A stretch of DNA of 64,000 nucleotides from Sulfurovum zhangzhouensis. GTDB taxonomy: Bacteria; Campylobacterota; Campylobacteria; Campylobacterales; Sulfurovaceae. Shown here piece after piece: positions 8,322 to 16,878 of the stretch (position 1 is the first letter of the stretch; each line of letters starts with the position of its first letter). The stretch spans positions 868,001-932,000 of the forward strand of contig NZ_JAQIBD010000001.1 of NCBI RefSeq assembly GCF_030347965.1, in the 5' to 3' direction. Position numbers and translations under genes: made by a program. Below the pieces are notes generated by a model, which saw only the letters and a program-made list of their open reading frames with translations, did not search any database and was not told where the DNA came from.

Positions 8322-9512
8322 ATGTATAAAATCATACCTTTAGACAAGGGGCTGGAGAATGTTCAAGGATTTTACTGCGGATCAACCAATGTAGGATTGC
8401 GAAAAAATTCAGAAGACGGTGATGTAGCCTTTATCCGTTCAGAGGTCCCATGTGATGTTAGTGCGACCTTTACTCAAAACAAATTTCAGGCTGCACCGAT
8501 CAAACACTTTCAAAAGTACCCAAAAAACTTTCAGACAGACTTTGTCCTGATCAATGCAAAAAATGCCAATGCCATGACAGGAGATAAAGGAGTTGAAGAT
8601 ATCGATGCCCTTATGTCAAAACTCTCGGCAAAGATTGATGTCCTTAACCCTGTTATGTCTTCAACCGGTGTCATAGGCTACCGTTTGCCTTTAGATAAGA
8701 TTGCTTCAGCATTTGATGCATTTGATTTCAATGGTAAGGACTCTAACAAGGCTGCACGTGCCATCATGACCACAGATAGTTTCAAAAAAGAACTGGCTTT
8801 TAAAGTAGAGCTTGAGAATGGGGAGAGTTTTAATATCGCCGCGATCTGTAAAGGCGCAGGAATGATCAACCCTGCTATGGCTACCATGCTCTGCTTTATT
8901 ACAACAGATGCTGATGTGCCTAAATCTGATATGGATACATTACTTACAGAAAGTACAGAGCAATCATTCAACCGTATCTCAGTTGATGGTGATACCTCTA
9001 CAAATGATACTGTCATGCTGCTTGCGAACAAAACTTCAGGGAAATACCATAAGGAAGCGTTTAAAGAGGCTTTGGAGAAGATCATGTTCGAGCTTGCGAT
9101 GATGATCCTCAAAGATGGTGAAGGTGCCAACAAACTGGTAACATTTGAGGTTAAAGGAGCAAGAACGATAGAGGAAGCACGTACTGCTAGTGTCGCACTT
9201 TCAAACTCATTACTTGTAAAAACAGCTCTCTTTGGAGAAGATCCAAATTGGGGACGTATCGCTTCAACGATAGGTGCATCCGGTATCGCATGTGATGATG
9301 AGAAACTCGTGATCCATTATGATGACTTACTTATCTATGACTGTAACAATAGAGAGCTAGATAAAGTACGTGAAGACAAAGCCTATGAAATCATGAAGAA
9401 AGAAAGCTTTAAAGTGACTTGCGATATCGGGCTCGGAGATGGTACATATACCTCTTATGGGTGTGATCTAAGCTATGAGTATGTCAAGATAAACGCAGAG
9501 TATAGAACATAA
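8322..9512 (+). CDS. argJ: Glutamate N-acetyltransferase / amino-acid acetyltransferase
   Basis: ArgJ transfers the acetyl group from N-acetylornithine to glutamate, closing the acetyl cycle of arginine synthesis. It is an Ntn-type enzyme that cleaves itself before a threonine. The cleavage region is KGAGMINPAMATMLCFI, with the Thr of MATML as nucleophile. Other family signatures are CDVSATFTQNKFQAAP near the N-terminus and GEDPNWGRIASTIGASG near the C-terminus. Length is 396 residues. Whether it also acts as the first enzyme (acetyl-CoA dependent) cannot be read from sequence. The start ATG follows GGAG at 8310-8313. A strong hairpin lies just downstream. Confidence 0.96.
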   Translation: MYKIIPLDKGLENVQGFYCGSTNVGLRKNSEDGDVAFIRSEVPCDVSATFTQNKFQAAPIKHFQKYPKNFQTDFVLINAKNANAMTGDKGVEDIDALMSKLSAKIDVLNPVMSSTGVIGYRLPLDKIASAFDAFDFNGKDSNKAARAIMTTDSFKKELAFKVELENGESFNIAAICKGAGMINPAMATMLCFITTDADVPKSDMDTLLTESTEQSFNRISVDGDTSTNDTVMLLANKTSGKYHKEAFKEALEKIMFELAMMILKDGEGANKLVTFEVKGARTIEEARTASVALSNSLLVKTALFGEDPNWGRIASTIGASGIACDDEKLVIHYDDLLIYDCNNRELDKVREDKAYEIMKKESFKVTCDIGLGDGTYTSYGCDLSYEYVKINAEYRT

Positions 9513-9529
9513 ATAATATCTGTTAAGGA

Positions 9530-9554
9530 CTTTAGTGGTTTTTTACCACTAAGG
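9530..9554 (+). terminator. Stem-loop after argJ
   Basis: A stem of about 10 bp (CTTTAGTGGT / ACCACTAAGG, one wobble) with a T5 loop, 18 bases after the argJ stop. The following CTATACTATTTT is only moderately T-rich. Probably the argJ terminator. Confidence 0.6.
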
Positions 9555-9556
9555 CC

Positions 9557-9636
9557 TATACTATTTTATCTACAAAAAATATGATAACTTCACTTCTCTC
9601 AATCTCTTCTAATCACAAAATAGATAAAATAGTATA
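9557..9636. repeat. Perfect 16-bp inverted repeat with a 48-base spacer
   Basis: TATACTATTTTATCTA at 9557-9572 is exactly the reverse complement of TAGATAAAATAGTATA at 9621-9636. The spacer is A/T- and C-rich. The right arm lies 20 bases before the next gene and contains -10-like sequences. It may be an operator, a long hairpin in the leader, or a remnant of a mobile repeat. Confidence 0.75.
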
Positions 9637-9656
9637 AATATTTACAGGAGTAGACT

Positions 9657-9890
9657 ATGCTACACGAATATAGAGATGAAATTAGCACTCTAAAGCAAGA
9701 GAATGCACACTTTGCAAAGATCTTTGAAAAACACAATGAACTTGATCAAATGACAACTGATGCAGATGAAGGAAGACTTCACCTTTCAGATATGGAACTT
9801 GAAAAAATGAAAAAAGAGAAGCTTCTTTTGAAAGATGAAGCACTCAATATGATCCTTAAGTACAGAAAAGAGCAACAAGAAAACGCTTAA
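9657..9890 (+). CDS. Small YdcH (DUF465)-like helical protein
   Basis: A 77-residue, highly charged, all-helical protein. The pattern HEYRDEISTLKQENAHFAKIFEKHNELD followed by LSDMELEKMKKEKLLLKDE matches the YdcH/DUF465 family, short helical hairpins of unknown function widespread in proteobacteria. The start has AGGAG (9646-9650) 7 bases upstream. It is a single-gene unit with an unusual inverted repeat upstream and a clear terminator downstream. I assign no function. Confidence 0.8.
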   Translation: MLHEYRDEISTLKQENAHFAKIFEKHNELDQMTTDADEGRLHLSDMELEKMKKEKLLLKDEALNMILKYRKEQQENA

Positions 9891-9903
9891 TTCTTCAAAA
9901 TCT

Positions 9904-9927
9904 AACGGGCGTTGTAGCCCGTTTTTA
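9904..9927 (+). terminator. Rho-independent terminator of the YdcH-like gene
   Basis: AACGGGC-GTTGTA-GCCCGTT followed by TTTTA: a 7-bp GC-rich stem with a T-run, 14 bases after the stop codon. Confidence 0.85.
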
Positions 9928-9978
9928 TACACTCTCTCTTTATATAAACTTTTTTAAACTATCTTTACGAAGAACACT

Positions 9979-11340
9979 ATGACATATTTTAATACAATCA
10001 GCGAAATACCACTTGCCCTCTTAGACATACTTGAAGATCTTCACTTCACACAGATGACGAAAATACAAGAAGAGAGCATTCCTGCTATACTTGAAGGTAG
10101 AGATCTTTTCGCACAATCCAAAACTGGTTCAGGTAAGACACTTGCATTTGGTTTACCTGCCGTTATACGTACGGATATAGCAGCTAATAGACCACAAACA
10201 CTTATCATTACACCTACCCGTGAACTTGCTGAACAAGTTGCGACTGAACTAAGAAAGTTAGCTGCTTACAAAGCCAATCTAAAGATCCTTACACTTTATG
10301 GTGGTGTACCCTTACGGTCACAAGCAGACTCTTTGGCAAAAGGGGCACATATACTTATAGGTACACCTGGTAGACTCAAAGATCATTTAAGCAAACATAC
10401 ACTGGAACTTGATAATATCAGTACACTTATACTCGATGAAGCTGATAAGATGCTGGATATGGGCTTCTATGATGATATAGTCAGTATAGCCTCCAATATA
10501 CCAACACCCAGGCAAACACTTCTTTTCTCAGCAACCTTTCCTAGCAAGATTGAACATCTGAGTAAAAAGCTACTCATTAATCCACTATCGATAAAAGTAG
10601 ATACACTACAAGAAGCTGGTAAAATTGATGAAATTGTCTATGAAACCTCGGATAAGTTTCATGCGCTCATCACTCTGATCAATTCATTCAAACCAACTTC
10701 ATTGCTTATCTTTTGCAATACTAAAGCCGATGTTGTTACTCTTGCTGAAAGACTTCATGCACTTGGTCACTCCGTCATTGATCTGCAAGGGGATTTGGAT
10801 CAAAGGGCCCGCAATGAATCTATCATTCTTTTTTCCAATGGCTCTAAACGTATACTTGTTGCTACAGACGTTGCTTCAAGAGGTCTGGATATCAAAGAGA
10901 TAGAACTGGTGATTAACTATGACCTTCCTTTTGACAAAGAAGTTTATACGCATCGTATAGGACGTACAGGACGTGCAGATGCTTCAGGTATAGCTCTATC
11001 ATTGTATACGCCTGAAGAGAGCTCAAAGTGTCATTATATCACCTCAAGAGCACGTAAGGGTATGCTAAAGGAATTGCAAACTGACAGTAAGTATAAAATG
11101 CAATCAGACTTCGATACTCTCTGTCTTAACGGAGGGAAAAAAACAAAGCTTAGAAAAGGTGATATACTAGGTACACTCTGCAAAGAAATTGGTATTGGCA
11201 CAGAAGAGATAGGCAAGATAGATATCACAGATAGTAATGCCTATATTGCACTAAACCATAATGTGATAAAAAAAGTACAAAAAGCACTGAAAACTGTCAA
11301 GATCAAAAAGAAAAAATATCTTTCCTGGATACTGGACTAA
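9979..11340 (+). CDS. dbpA: DEAD-box RNA helicase, DbpA type
   Basis: An ATP-dependent RNA helicase of 453 residues. Motifs in order: Q motif (HFTQMTKIQEESIPAIL), Walker A SKTGSGKT, PTRELAEQ, GTPGRL, DEAD, SAT, RGLDIKEI and HRIGRTGRAD. The last 75 residues (LCLNGGKKTKLRKGDILGTL, then IGKIDI and NAYIAL) match the DbpA C-terminal RNA-binding domain, which in E. coli recognises 23S rRNA hairpin 92 during large-subunit assembly. This points to ribosome assembly rather than mRNA decay. It converges with the dedA gene, with overlapping stop codons. Confidence 0.9.
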   Translation: MTYFNTISEIPLALLDILEDLHFTQMTKIQEESIPAILEGRDLFAQSKTGSGKTLAFGLPAVIRTDIAANRPQTLIITPTRELAEQVATELRKLAAYKANLKILTLYGGVPLRSQADSLAKGAHILIGTPGRLKDHLSKHTLELDNISTLILDEADKMLDMGFYDDIVSIASNIPTPRQTLLFSATFPSKIEHLSKKLLINPLSIKVDTLQEAGKIDEIVYETSDKFHALITLINSFKPTSLLIFCNTKADVVTLAERLHALGHSVIDLQGDLDQRARNESIILFSNGSKRILVATDVASRGLDIKEIELVINYDLPFDKEVYTHRIGRTGRADASGIALSLYTPEESSKCHYITSRARKGMLKELQTDSKYKMQSDFDTLCLNGGKKTKLRKGDILGTLCKEIGIGTEEIGKIDITDSNAYIALNHNVIKKVQKALKTVKIKKKKYLSWILD

Positions 11341-11954
11341 TCATTATCCAGAATTTTCTTGCGTCTTTTATGTCTTACGACATAAAAGAGAGTAATAAGT
11401 ATTACGCACAGTAGTGCGATCAGTGTCGCTGAACGCAGGTACTCTGAAATAAGCTCTTCTTGTGATCCCAACAGGTATCCCAGCGATACCAGGACTATCA
11501 CCCATATACCGGCTCCAAGTCCTGTATACAAAGAGAACTTTCCAACATGCATTCTTGCCAATCCTGCAGGCAATGATATAAGCTGGCGTATACCGGGAAT
11601 AAGTCTGCCGTTAAATGTAGAAAGTTCTCCATGTGTTTGAAAAAACCGCTCAAGCTTTTCCATCGTCTCTTCTTTGATAAAAAAATATTTGCCATATCGT
11701 AGAATAAATGTACGCCCTACGTAAATTGCTAAATAATAGTTGAAGAGTGCTCCTGCCACAGAACCTAAAATACCGGCAAAAACAACACCATACAGATTCA
11801 TTTCACCTCGATATGCAAGGTAACCAGCCGGGATCATTACAATTTCACTCGGGAAAGGGAAAAAAGTACTCTCAAGAAACATGAGCAGAAAGATACCGAT
11901 GTAGCCAAGATCACCAATATAAGAAACGATAGTTTGTGCTATTTCATGTAACAT
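11337..11954 (-). CDS. DedA family membrane protein
   Basis: A 205-residue protein of the DedA/VTT (SNARE-associated) family, implicated in lipid scrambling and membrane homeostasis. It has the re-entrant region FLESTFFPFPSEIVMIPAGYLA, the GSVAGALFNYYLAIYVGR segment, and the motif FNGRLIPGIRQLISLPAGLARM with the conserved arginines and prolines. About five membrane-embedded helices are visible. It follows accA on the same strand but is separated by 160 bases with several hairpins, so it is probably transcribed separately. Confidence 0.9.
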   Translation of the reverse strand: MLHEIAQTIVSYIGDLGYIGIFLLMFLESTFFPFPSEIVMIPAGYLAYRGEMNLYGVVFAGILGSVAGALFNYYLAIYVGRTFILRYGKYFFIKEETMEKLERFFQTHGELSTFNGRLIPGIRQLISLPAGLARMHVGKFSLYTGLGAGIWVIVLVSLGYLLGSQEELISEYLRSATLIALLCVILITLFYVVRHKRRKKILDND

Positions 11955-11978
11955 TTTTACTCTATTATTTTTTAGAAG

Positions 11979-12000
11979 ATTAAAAAGCGACTAGTCGCTT
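11979..12000 (-). terminator. Palindromic terminator in the accA-dedA gap (minus strand)
   Basis: The palindrome AAGCGACTAGTCGCTT (11985-12000) read on the minus strand is followed by TTTAATC, giving a hairpin with a T-run. A second hairpin, AAACAGAC/GTCTGTTT, lies at 12090-12108 just after accA. Together they probably end the fatty-acid transcript. Confidence 0.55.
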
Positions 12001-12113
12001 GAGCCTCCTGATAAAGGAGAGTGGAACATAGTGTCAACATTCTCTTGTAAAAAGAGTTGTCTAAATAACACGTTTATACAAGAGATACAAAACAGACAGA
12101 GTCTGTTTGCATT

Positions 12114-13049
12114 TTATTCAGAAAAAGCACCAACAGCAGTTAATCTTTGATAACGTTGCTCAAGAAGTTCATCTACACTTAGTCCTCTAAGCGCCTTTAC
12201 ATTTTCTAAGAAGTAGTTCTTGATCACTGTAGCCGCTGTATCTTTGTCACGATGCGCACCAATAAGCGGTTCTTCTAGAACATCATCTACAAGCTTATGC
12301 TCATACAGGTCATTTGGAGTGATCTTCAATGCTTTAGTTGCGACTTCTACTTTACTTGGGTCATTCCAAAGAATTGCAGAACATCCTTCAGGAGAGATGA
12401 CTGAAAAGACTGAGTAACGCATCATTGCAAGCTTATCAGCTACACCGATTGCCAAGGCACCTCCTGAACCGCCTTCACCGATCACGATGGAGATCATTGG
12501 TACTTTTACTGCTGCAAATTCAAAAAGGTTTTTAGCAATCGCTTCACTCTGTCCACGCTCTTCTGCACCTAAACCAGGATATGCACCCGGAGTGTCAATT
12601 AACATCATTACAGGAATATCAAACTTTTCTGCAAGCCTTACTGCACGCAATGCTTTTCTATACCCTTCAGGATTTGGCATACCAAAGTTTCTTTTGATCT
12701 TGTTCTTCTGCCCTCGCCCTTTTTGTTCTCCGATTACCATTGCTTTTTGATCACCGATCCAGCCAATATAACATAAAATAGCCGGATCATCACGGAATGC
12801 ACGGTCTCCATGGATCTCATATGCATCATGCATGATCTCTTTAATATAATCAAGAGCATAAGGTCTATCCGGATGACGTGCAAGTTGAAGTTTTTGAAAA
12901 TCTGAGAGTGCACCAAATGTCTTGTTTACCTCTTTTTCCAAATCACTTTGTAGTCTCGCTACAGCATCCATATTGGCGATGGCATATGCAGAAACAATCT
13001 CTTCTTGTATCTGCTCGATCTTCTTCTCAAACTCTAAGTATGTTGCCAT
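12114..13049 (-). CDS. accA: Acetyl-CoA carboxylase carboxyltransferase subunit alpha
   Basis: AccA forms the carboxyltransferase of acetyl-CoA carboxylase with AccD, moving CO2 from carboxybiotin to acetyl-CoA, the committed step of fatty-acid synthesis. The 311-residue product has the N-terminal helical part ([15 protein letters not shown]), [20 protein letters not shown] and the crotonase-fold CoA-binding loops [18 protein letters not shown] and [13 protein letters not shown]. It lies 9 bases downstream of fabF in the same direction, forming a fabF-accA unit. accD is not in the window. Confidence 0.97.
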   Translation of the reverse strand: MATYLEFEKKIEQIQEEIVSAYAIANMDAVARLQSDLEKEVNKTFGALSDFQKLQLARHPDRPYALDYIKEIMHDAYEIHGDRAFRDDPAILCYIGWIGDQKAMVIGEQKGRGQKNKIKRNFGMPNPEGYRKALRAVRLAEKFDIPVMMLIDTPGAYPGLGAEERGQSEAIAKNLFEFAAVKVPMISIVIGEGGSGGALAIGVADKLAMMRYSVFSVISPEGCSAILWNDPSKVEVATKALKITPNDLYEHKLVDDVLEEPLIGAHRDKDTAATVIKNYFLENVKALRGLSVDELLEQRYQRLTAVGAFSE

Positions 13050-13058
13050 CTTATTCCC

Positions 13059-14276
13059 TTATATCTTTTTGAAGATCACTACGCCGTTTGTTCCACCAAA
13101 ACCAAATGAGTTACTCATTACAATATTAAGATCAGCTTTTCTAGCCTCATTTGGTACATAGTCAAGATCACAGTTCTCATCCGGAGTCATGTAGTTAATT
13201 GTCGGAGGAAGTACACCGTCTCTCATTGCCATAAGACATGTTACAGCTTCAATGGCACCTGCTGCACCAAGACAGTGACCGATTTGTCCCTTGATAGAAC
13301 TTACAGGAGGACAATTCTCTTTACCGCCAAAAAGCTCTTTAAGTGCTGCAGTTTCATTCTTGTCATTTGCCGGAGTCGAAGTACCGTGTGCATTGACATA
13401 ATCAACTTTCGGTTCACCTGCCATTTTGTATGCCATTTGCATAGCTCTAAGTGGACCATCCATCGAAGGTGATGTAATGTGACTTGCATCACCACTTTCA
13501 CCGAACCCGATCAGCTCTCCGTAGATCGTTGCACCACGTGCAACAGCATCTTCATACGCCTCAAGTACCAATGCACCTGCACCCTCACCCATAATAAATC
13601 CGTCACGATCTGCATCAAACGGTCTTGATGCAGTTTGCGGATCATCATTGCGTGTAGAAAGTGCTTTCATTGCAGCAAATCCACCGATCCCTACTTCACA
13701 AATCGCAGCTTCTGCACCTACTACCAACATTTTATCTGCTGTACCTACCATAATACTTTTTGCAGCTTCATTGATCGCATGTGTACTAGCTGCACATGCA
13801 GTAACTGCTGAAAGGTTAGGACCTTTTAGTCCTTGATAGATAGAGACAAATCCACCAAGCATATTCACTAATGATGAAGGGATGAAGAATGGAGAGATTC
13901 TCCTTGGACCTTTGCTTTCACAGATTACAGAGTTCTTCTCAATGTTTGGCAATCCACCGATACCAGACGCAGATACGACACCAAATCTCTCCATGTCAGT
14001 ATTTTCAGGGATTTTAGCATCATCCATTGCCTCTTGTGCCGCTTTCATTCCAAGTTGAATAAACCTGTCAGCTTTTTTCGCTTCTTTTGCATCCAGAACA
14101 GTAGACGGATCAAAATCCGTGATTTCTCCTGCAATCTTCACTGAGTGGTTCTCTGTATCAAATGATGTGATCTCTTTGATACCACACTTACCCTCGACCA
14201 TTGCAGCAAATGCGCTCTCTTTTTCAAGTCCTAGAGAGTTGATCATCCCTAAACCTGTCACTACTACTCTTCTCAC
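13059..14276 (-). CDS. fabF: 3-oxoacyl-[acyl-carrier-protein] synthase II
   Basis: KAS II condenses malonyl-ACP with acyl-ACP in fatty-acid elongation. The thiolase-fold protein has the catalytic triad Cys in VTACAASTHAI, His in NAHGTSTPANDKNE and His in GQIGHCLGAAGAIEA. It starts MRRVVVTGLGMINSLG, the family start, and ends with SNSFGFGGTNGVVIF. Length is 405 residues. It lies downstream of acpP, separated by a terminator-like hairpin, and 9 bases upstream of accA. Confidence 0.98.
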   Translation of the reverse strand: MRRVVVTGLGMINSLGLEKESAFAAMVEGKCGIKEITSFDTENHSVKIAGEITDFDPSTVLDAKEAKKADRFIQLGMKAAQEAMDDAKIPENTDMERFGVVSASGIGGLPNIEKNSVICESKGPRRISPFFIPSSLVNMLGGFVSIYQGLKGPNLSAVTACAASTHAINEAAKSIMVGTADKMLVVGAEAAICEVGIGGFAAMKALSTRNDDPQTASRPFDADRDGFIMGEGAGALVLEAYEDAVARGATIYGELIGFGESGDASHITSPSMDGPLRAMQMAYKMAGEPKVDYVNAHGTSTPANDKNETAALKELFGGKENCPPVSSIKGQIGHCLGAAGAIEAVTCLMAMRDGVLPPTINYMTPDENCDLDYVPNEARKADLNIVMSNSFGFGGTNGVVIFKKI

Positions 14277-14334
14277 TATCTCTCCTGTACAAATAAGATA
14301 TATATTAACATTTCAAAAAATGCTAAGATCTATC

Positions 14335-14361
14335 CTAAAATCACCCCGACTATGGGGGTGA
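14335..14361 (-). terminator. Terminator between acpP and fabF (minus strand)
   Basis: TCACCCC / GGGGTGA with a 7-base loop; on the minus strand it is followed by TTTTAGG. It sits between acpP and fabF and would let acpP be transcribed in excess over fabF and accA. Confidence 0.7.
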
Positions 14362-14371
14362 GACGGGCTAC

Positions 14372-14602
14372 TTACTGAACACTCTCGATGAACTTGATTG
14401 CATCATTCACTGTAGCGATTGCTTCAGCTTGATCATCAGGAATTTCGATATCGAACTTCTCTTCAAGTGCCATAACAAGTTCTACTACATCTAGGCTGTC
14501 AGCACCAAGGTCTTCAACAAACTTAGAATCTTCTTTTACCTCGTCTGGGCTTACATTAAGTTGCTCAACAACTACTTCTTTTACGTCATCAAATAGTGCC
14601 AT
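14372..14602 (-). CDS. acpP: Acyl carrier protein
   Basis: ACP carries growing acyl chains on a phosphopantetheine arm attached to the serine of [11 protein letters not shown], clearly present here. The start is the ATG of MALFDDVKE at 14602, with AAGGAG close upstream on the minus strand; an ATG ten codons earlier would add an unusual extension. The 76-residue acidic helical product is standard. acpP-fabF-accA form a fatty-acid cluster read leftwards. Confidence 0.97.
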   Translation of the reverse strand: MALFDDVKEVVVEQLNVSPDEVKEDSKFVEDLGADSLDVVELVMALEEKFDIEIPDDQAEAIATVNDAIKFIESVQ

Positions 14603-14739
14603 TTGATTGCTCCTTATAAGTTTAAAATACATCTAAGTATAGCTAAAAAATGATAAAAAGGAGTTAGATGAAAAATCAAACAAGGAAAATGTCTGCCACA
14701 TCACTTACAGACGTTTCGGTATGTTACTAAAAAGTTACA

Positions 14740-15246
14740 TTATGAGGGACCTAAAAGTGATTTCTTAACAAACGGATCATGAAGATTTTTCCCCTGCAAC
14801 ATCAAAAGTTTCATCTCTTCATAGGGGATAAAACCCTCTTGCTTATTCTCATATGCTGCAAATCCATAACCCATAGGAGAAGGAGCAGTACGTATATACC
14901 ACGCTTTATCTACATCGATCCAATGTCCCGTATCCAATGTTTTGGTAATGCTCTTTTGTGTTGTTATCGTACGGTTCTCCAGCCAAAGTACCAAACATCC
15001 GATATCATCAAAAAAATAGGTATCACCCTCCGGTGTGATAATCTGTGCATTATACTCCATTACTTCGATATCCATACTACACTCTGAACATTGATACTCT
15101 TTGGGCTTGATCACTATAGGTTCATAGGCCGTATTTCCTTTGAAGACATATCGTGCCCCCTGGTCAGTTCCTAAAGAGAGCAATAAAATGATAATAATAG
15201 CAATCACAATTACAATGGTAAGAAGATTGAGCATAAACGTTTTCAT
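14740..15246 (-). CDS. Membrane-anchored NosL-like copper-binding protein (NosL-1)
   Basis: A 168-residue protein with one N-terminal membrane anchor (residues about 6-25) and an extracytoplasmic NosL-like domain. The metal-site candidates are C53-x2-C56-x-M58 in YQCSECSMDI, C84 in DDIGCLVLWL and M125 in SPMGYGFAAYE. NosL proteins bind Cu(I) and deliver it to nitrous oxide reductase or other targets. It is the last gene of the block starting at 24232; its start overlaps the 8-TM gene by 4 bases (ATGA). There is no lipobox, unlike classical NosL. Copper binding is inferred from the family. Confidence 0.75.
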   Translation of the reverse strand: MKTFMLNLLTIVIVIAIIIILLLSLGTDQGARYVFKGNTAYEPIVIKPKEYQCSECSMDIEVMEYNAQIITPEGDTYFFDDIGCLVLWLENRTITTQKSITKTLDTGHWIDVDKAWYIRTAPSPMGYGFAAYENKQEGFIPYEEMKLLMLQGKNLHDPFVKKSLLGPS

Positions 15247-16208
15247 AAAAAAACTCCGTTCTTAAGATAATAGATACCGACATAGCTGCTGCATAGCAAT
15301 ACAAATAAAGTAAGCAATCCTATCGAAACTTTTTTTAGTTTCAGTGCATTTTTTCCAAATACTCCTTCAAGTACTACACTTTCTATAGCTAAAAACATAC
15401 CCATAAAAAGAAGTCCCCAGAGAATATATCCTACATAAAAGTACTCTGCTTGAAGCATACAAAACGGACACCTGTGCGTAGGAAGTTCATAGATATAAGT
15501 ACCAAAAAAATAAACGATACTATAGTAAGCAATAAGTCCGAAAAAGAGCATTACTGCTACCCGCATAACATAGCGTTGGGAATGAAGCATCAATACTGAA
15601 AGAATATAGAGTAGATAAAAAAGTATCAAAAGCTTCTTTATATCAAGACCAAAAGGAAGTGTATTCCCCCCAAGCTCCCCAAAAATGACTGAACAGCAAC
15701 TCACCGGTTTGGTAGTTTCTATATGACTAAAGTATAAGATATCTAGTACTACCTCTACACTCAAAAGTATAAAGATCAAAAGAAAAAACCACGACTTAAG
15801 CTTCATATAGGGATAGCTCTTCTCTCCTAGATCAATGCGGTTCACCCTAAGCCATAGACCACTTACAAAAAGTATCATGATCTTTAAAACCAATAAAGGA
15901 TCGCCATACCCATTCGCATCGATCACACCTGCTGCGCACATTGCTCCAGGTACTAAGACAGAAAGTGAATCAATAGTATAGGCAAAATAAGGAAGAAGAA
16001 CTATTTTGAGGCCAAGTACAAAAAAGATAATACTCATCACCAGATAGGAACGGTTCTCTAATACAAACTGCTTCTCAGTAAAGTGATCAAAGTTCCATCC
16101 CTTCAAGATACCTACAGTAGCAATCGCTGCAATCAACAGCAAAATATAAAGCACTATCTCAGAGAGGAGATAGGTGATCACCTCGTTGCTTAGAAAGATC
16201 TCATTCAC
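15243..16208 (-). CDS. Eight-TM membrane protein with cysteine pairs, unknown function
   Basis: A 321-residue, very hydrophobic protein with about eight membrane helices (around 14-35, 55-75, 105-122, 138-160, 188-210, 214-238, 255-280, 296-316). Cysteines sit near helix ends: C91 (VPGAMCAAG), C171-C172 (KPVSCCSV) and C247-x2-C250 (HRCPFCMLQ). I do not recognise the family. Its place between a NosL-like gene and an ABC ATPase gene, with 4- and 8-base overlaps, suggests that it handles copper or thiol redox chemistry in the membrane. The CxxC could bind Cu(I) or form a disulfide. Function is inference from context only. Confidence 0.7.
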   Translation of the reverse strand: MNEIFLSNEVITYLLSEIVLYILLLIAAIATVGILKGWNFDHFTEKQFVLENRSYLVMSIIFFVLGLKIVLLPYFAYTIDSLSVLVPGAMCAAGVIDANGYGDPLLVLKIMILFVSGLWLRVNRIDLGEKSYPYMKLKSWFFLLIFILLSVEVVLDILYFSHIETTKPVSCCSVIFGELGGNTLPFGLDIKKLLILFYLLYILSVLMLHSQRYVMRVAVMLFFGLIAYYSIVYFFGTYIYELPTHRCPFCMLQAEYFYVGYILWGLLFMGMFLAIESVVLEGVFGKNALKLKKVSIGLLTLFVLLCSSYVGIYYLKNGVFL

Positions 16209-16878
16209 TGCTGCTTCCTATTGCCCCATCTTCCATATGTATGATACGGCTCTCAAAGGGCAATTTGTCAAAAAGCGGATCGTGTGTAGCCACAATAATC
16301 GTTTTTCCTGTTTCATGCAGTCTTTGAATCATTTCAATAAACTTAAGTGAGTTTTCCCTATCAAGGTTGGCCGTTGGCTCATCACAAAGAATGATCTTAG
16401 GGTCATGTACCAAAGCCCTTGCGATAGCACAACGCTGTTTCTCACCTCCTGAAAGCGAAGAGACATCCTGAGATGATTTATGCTGGATCAAGGCACGCTG
16501 CATAGCCTGCTCTGCCATCAAATGGATGGTAGGCATATCTAAACCACTGTTGATCAAAGGAATGATCACATTCTCTTCCACACTTAATGATTCTAACAGG
16601 TTAAAATGCTGAAACACCACTCCGATAATCTTTGCACGGTAAGCTGATGCATGCAGATCAGGCAGTTTAGAGATCAGTTCACCATCTACAACGATCTTCC
16701 CGCTACTTGGTCGGTCAAGCGCAGCAATAAGTGAAAGCAGTGTTGACTTCCCGCTCCCACTAATACCGCTTAGTATCACACATTCACCCTCTTTCACCTC
16801 AAGGTCAATAGACTTCAGTGCTGCAAAGAGCTCTTTACCCTCACCAAATGTTTTACTTACACCTTCAATCTTTATCAT
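16201..16878 (-). CDS. ABC transporter ATP-binding protein, MacB/LolD type
   Basis: A 225-residue ABC ATPase with Walker A GISGSGKST (38-46), Q-loop Q90 (VVFQHFNLL), signature LSGGE (142-146) and Walker B IILCDEPTANLD. The pattern matches the LolD/MacB/FtsE group, which pairs with FtsX-fold permeases; the next gene upstream is exactly such a permease and overlaps by 4 bases (ATGA). These transporters usually drive extracytoplasmic conformational work (lipoprotein release, export) rather than ordinary import. The substrate here is unknown; context suggests a metal-trafficking role. Confidence 0.9.
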   Translation of the reverse strand: MIKIEGVSKTFGEGKELFAALKSIDLEVKEGECVILSGISGSGKSTLLSLIAALDRPSSGKIVVDGELISKLPDLHASAYRAKIIGVVFQHFNLLESLSVEENVIIPLINSGLDMPTIHLMAEQAMQRALIQHKSSQDVSSLSGGEKQRCAIARALVHDPKIILCDEPTANLDRENSLKFIEMIQRLHETGKTIIVATHDPLFDKLPFESRIIHMEDGAIGSSSE

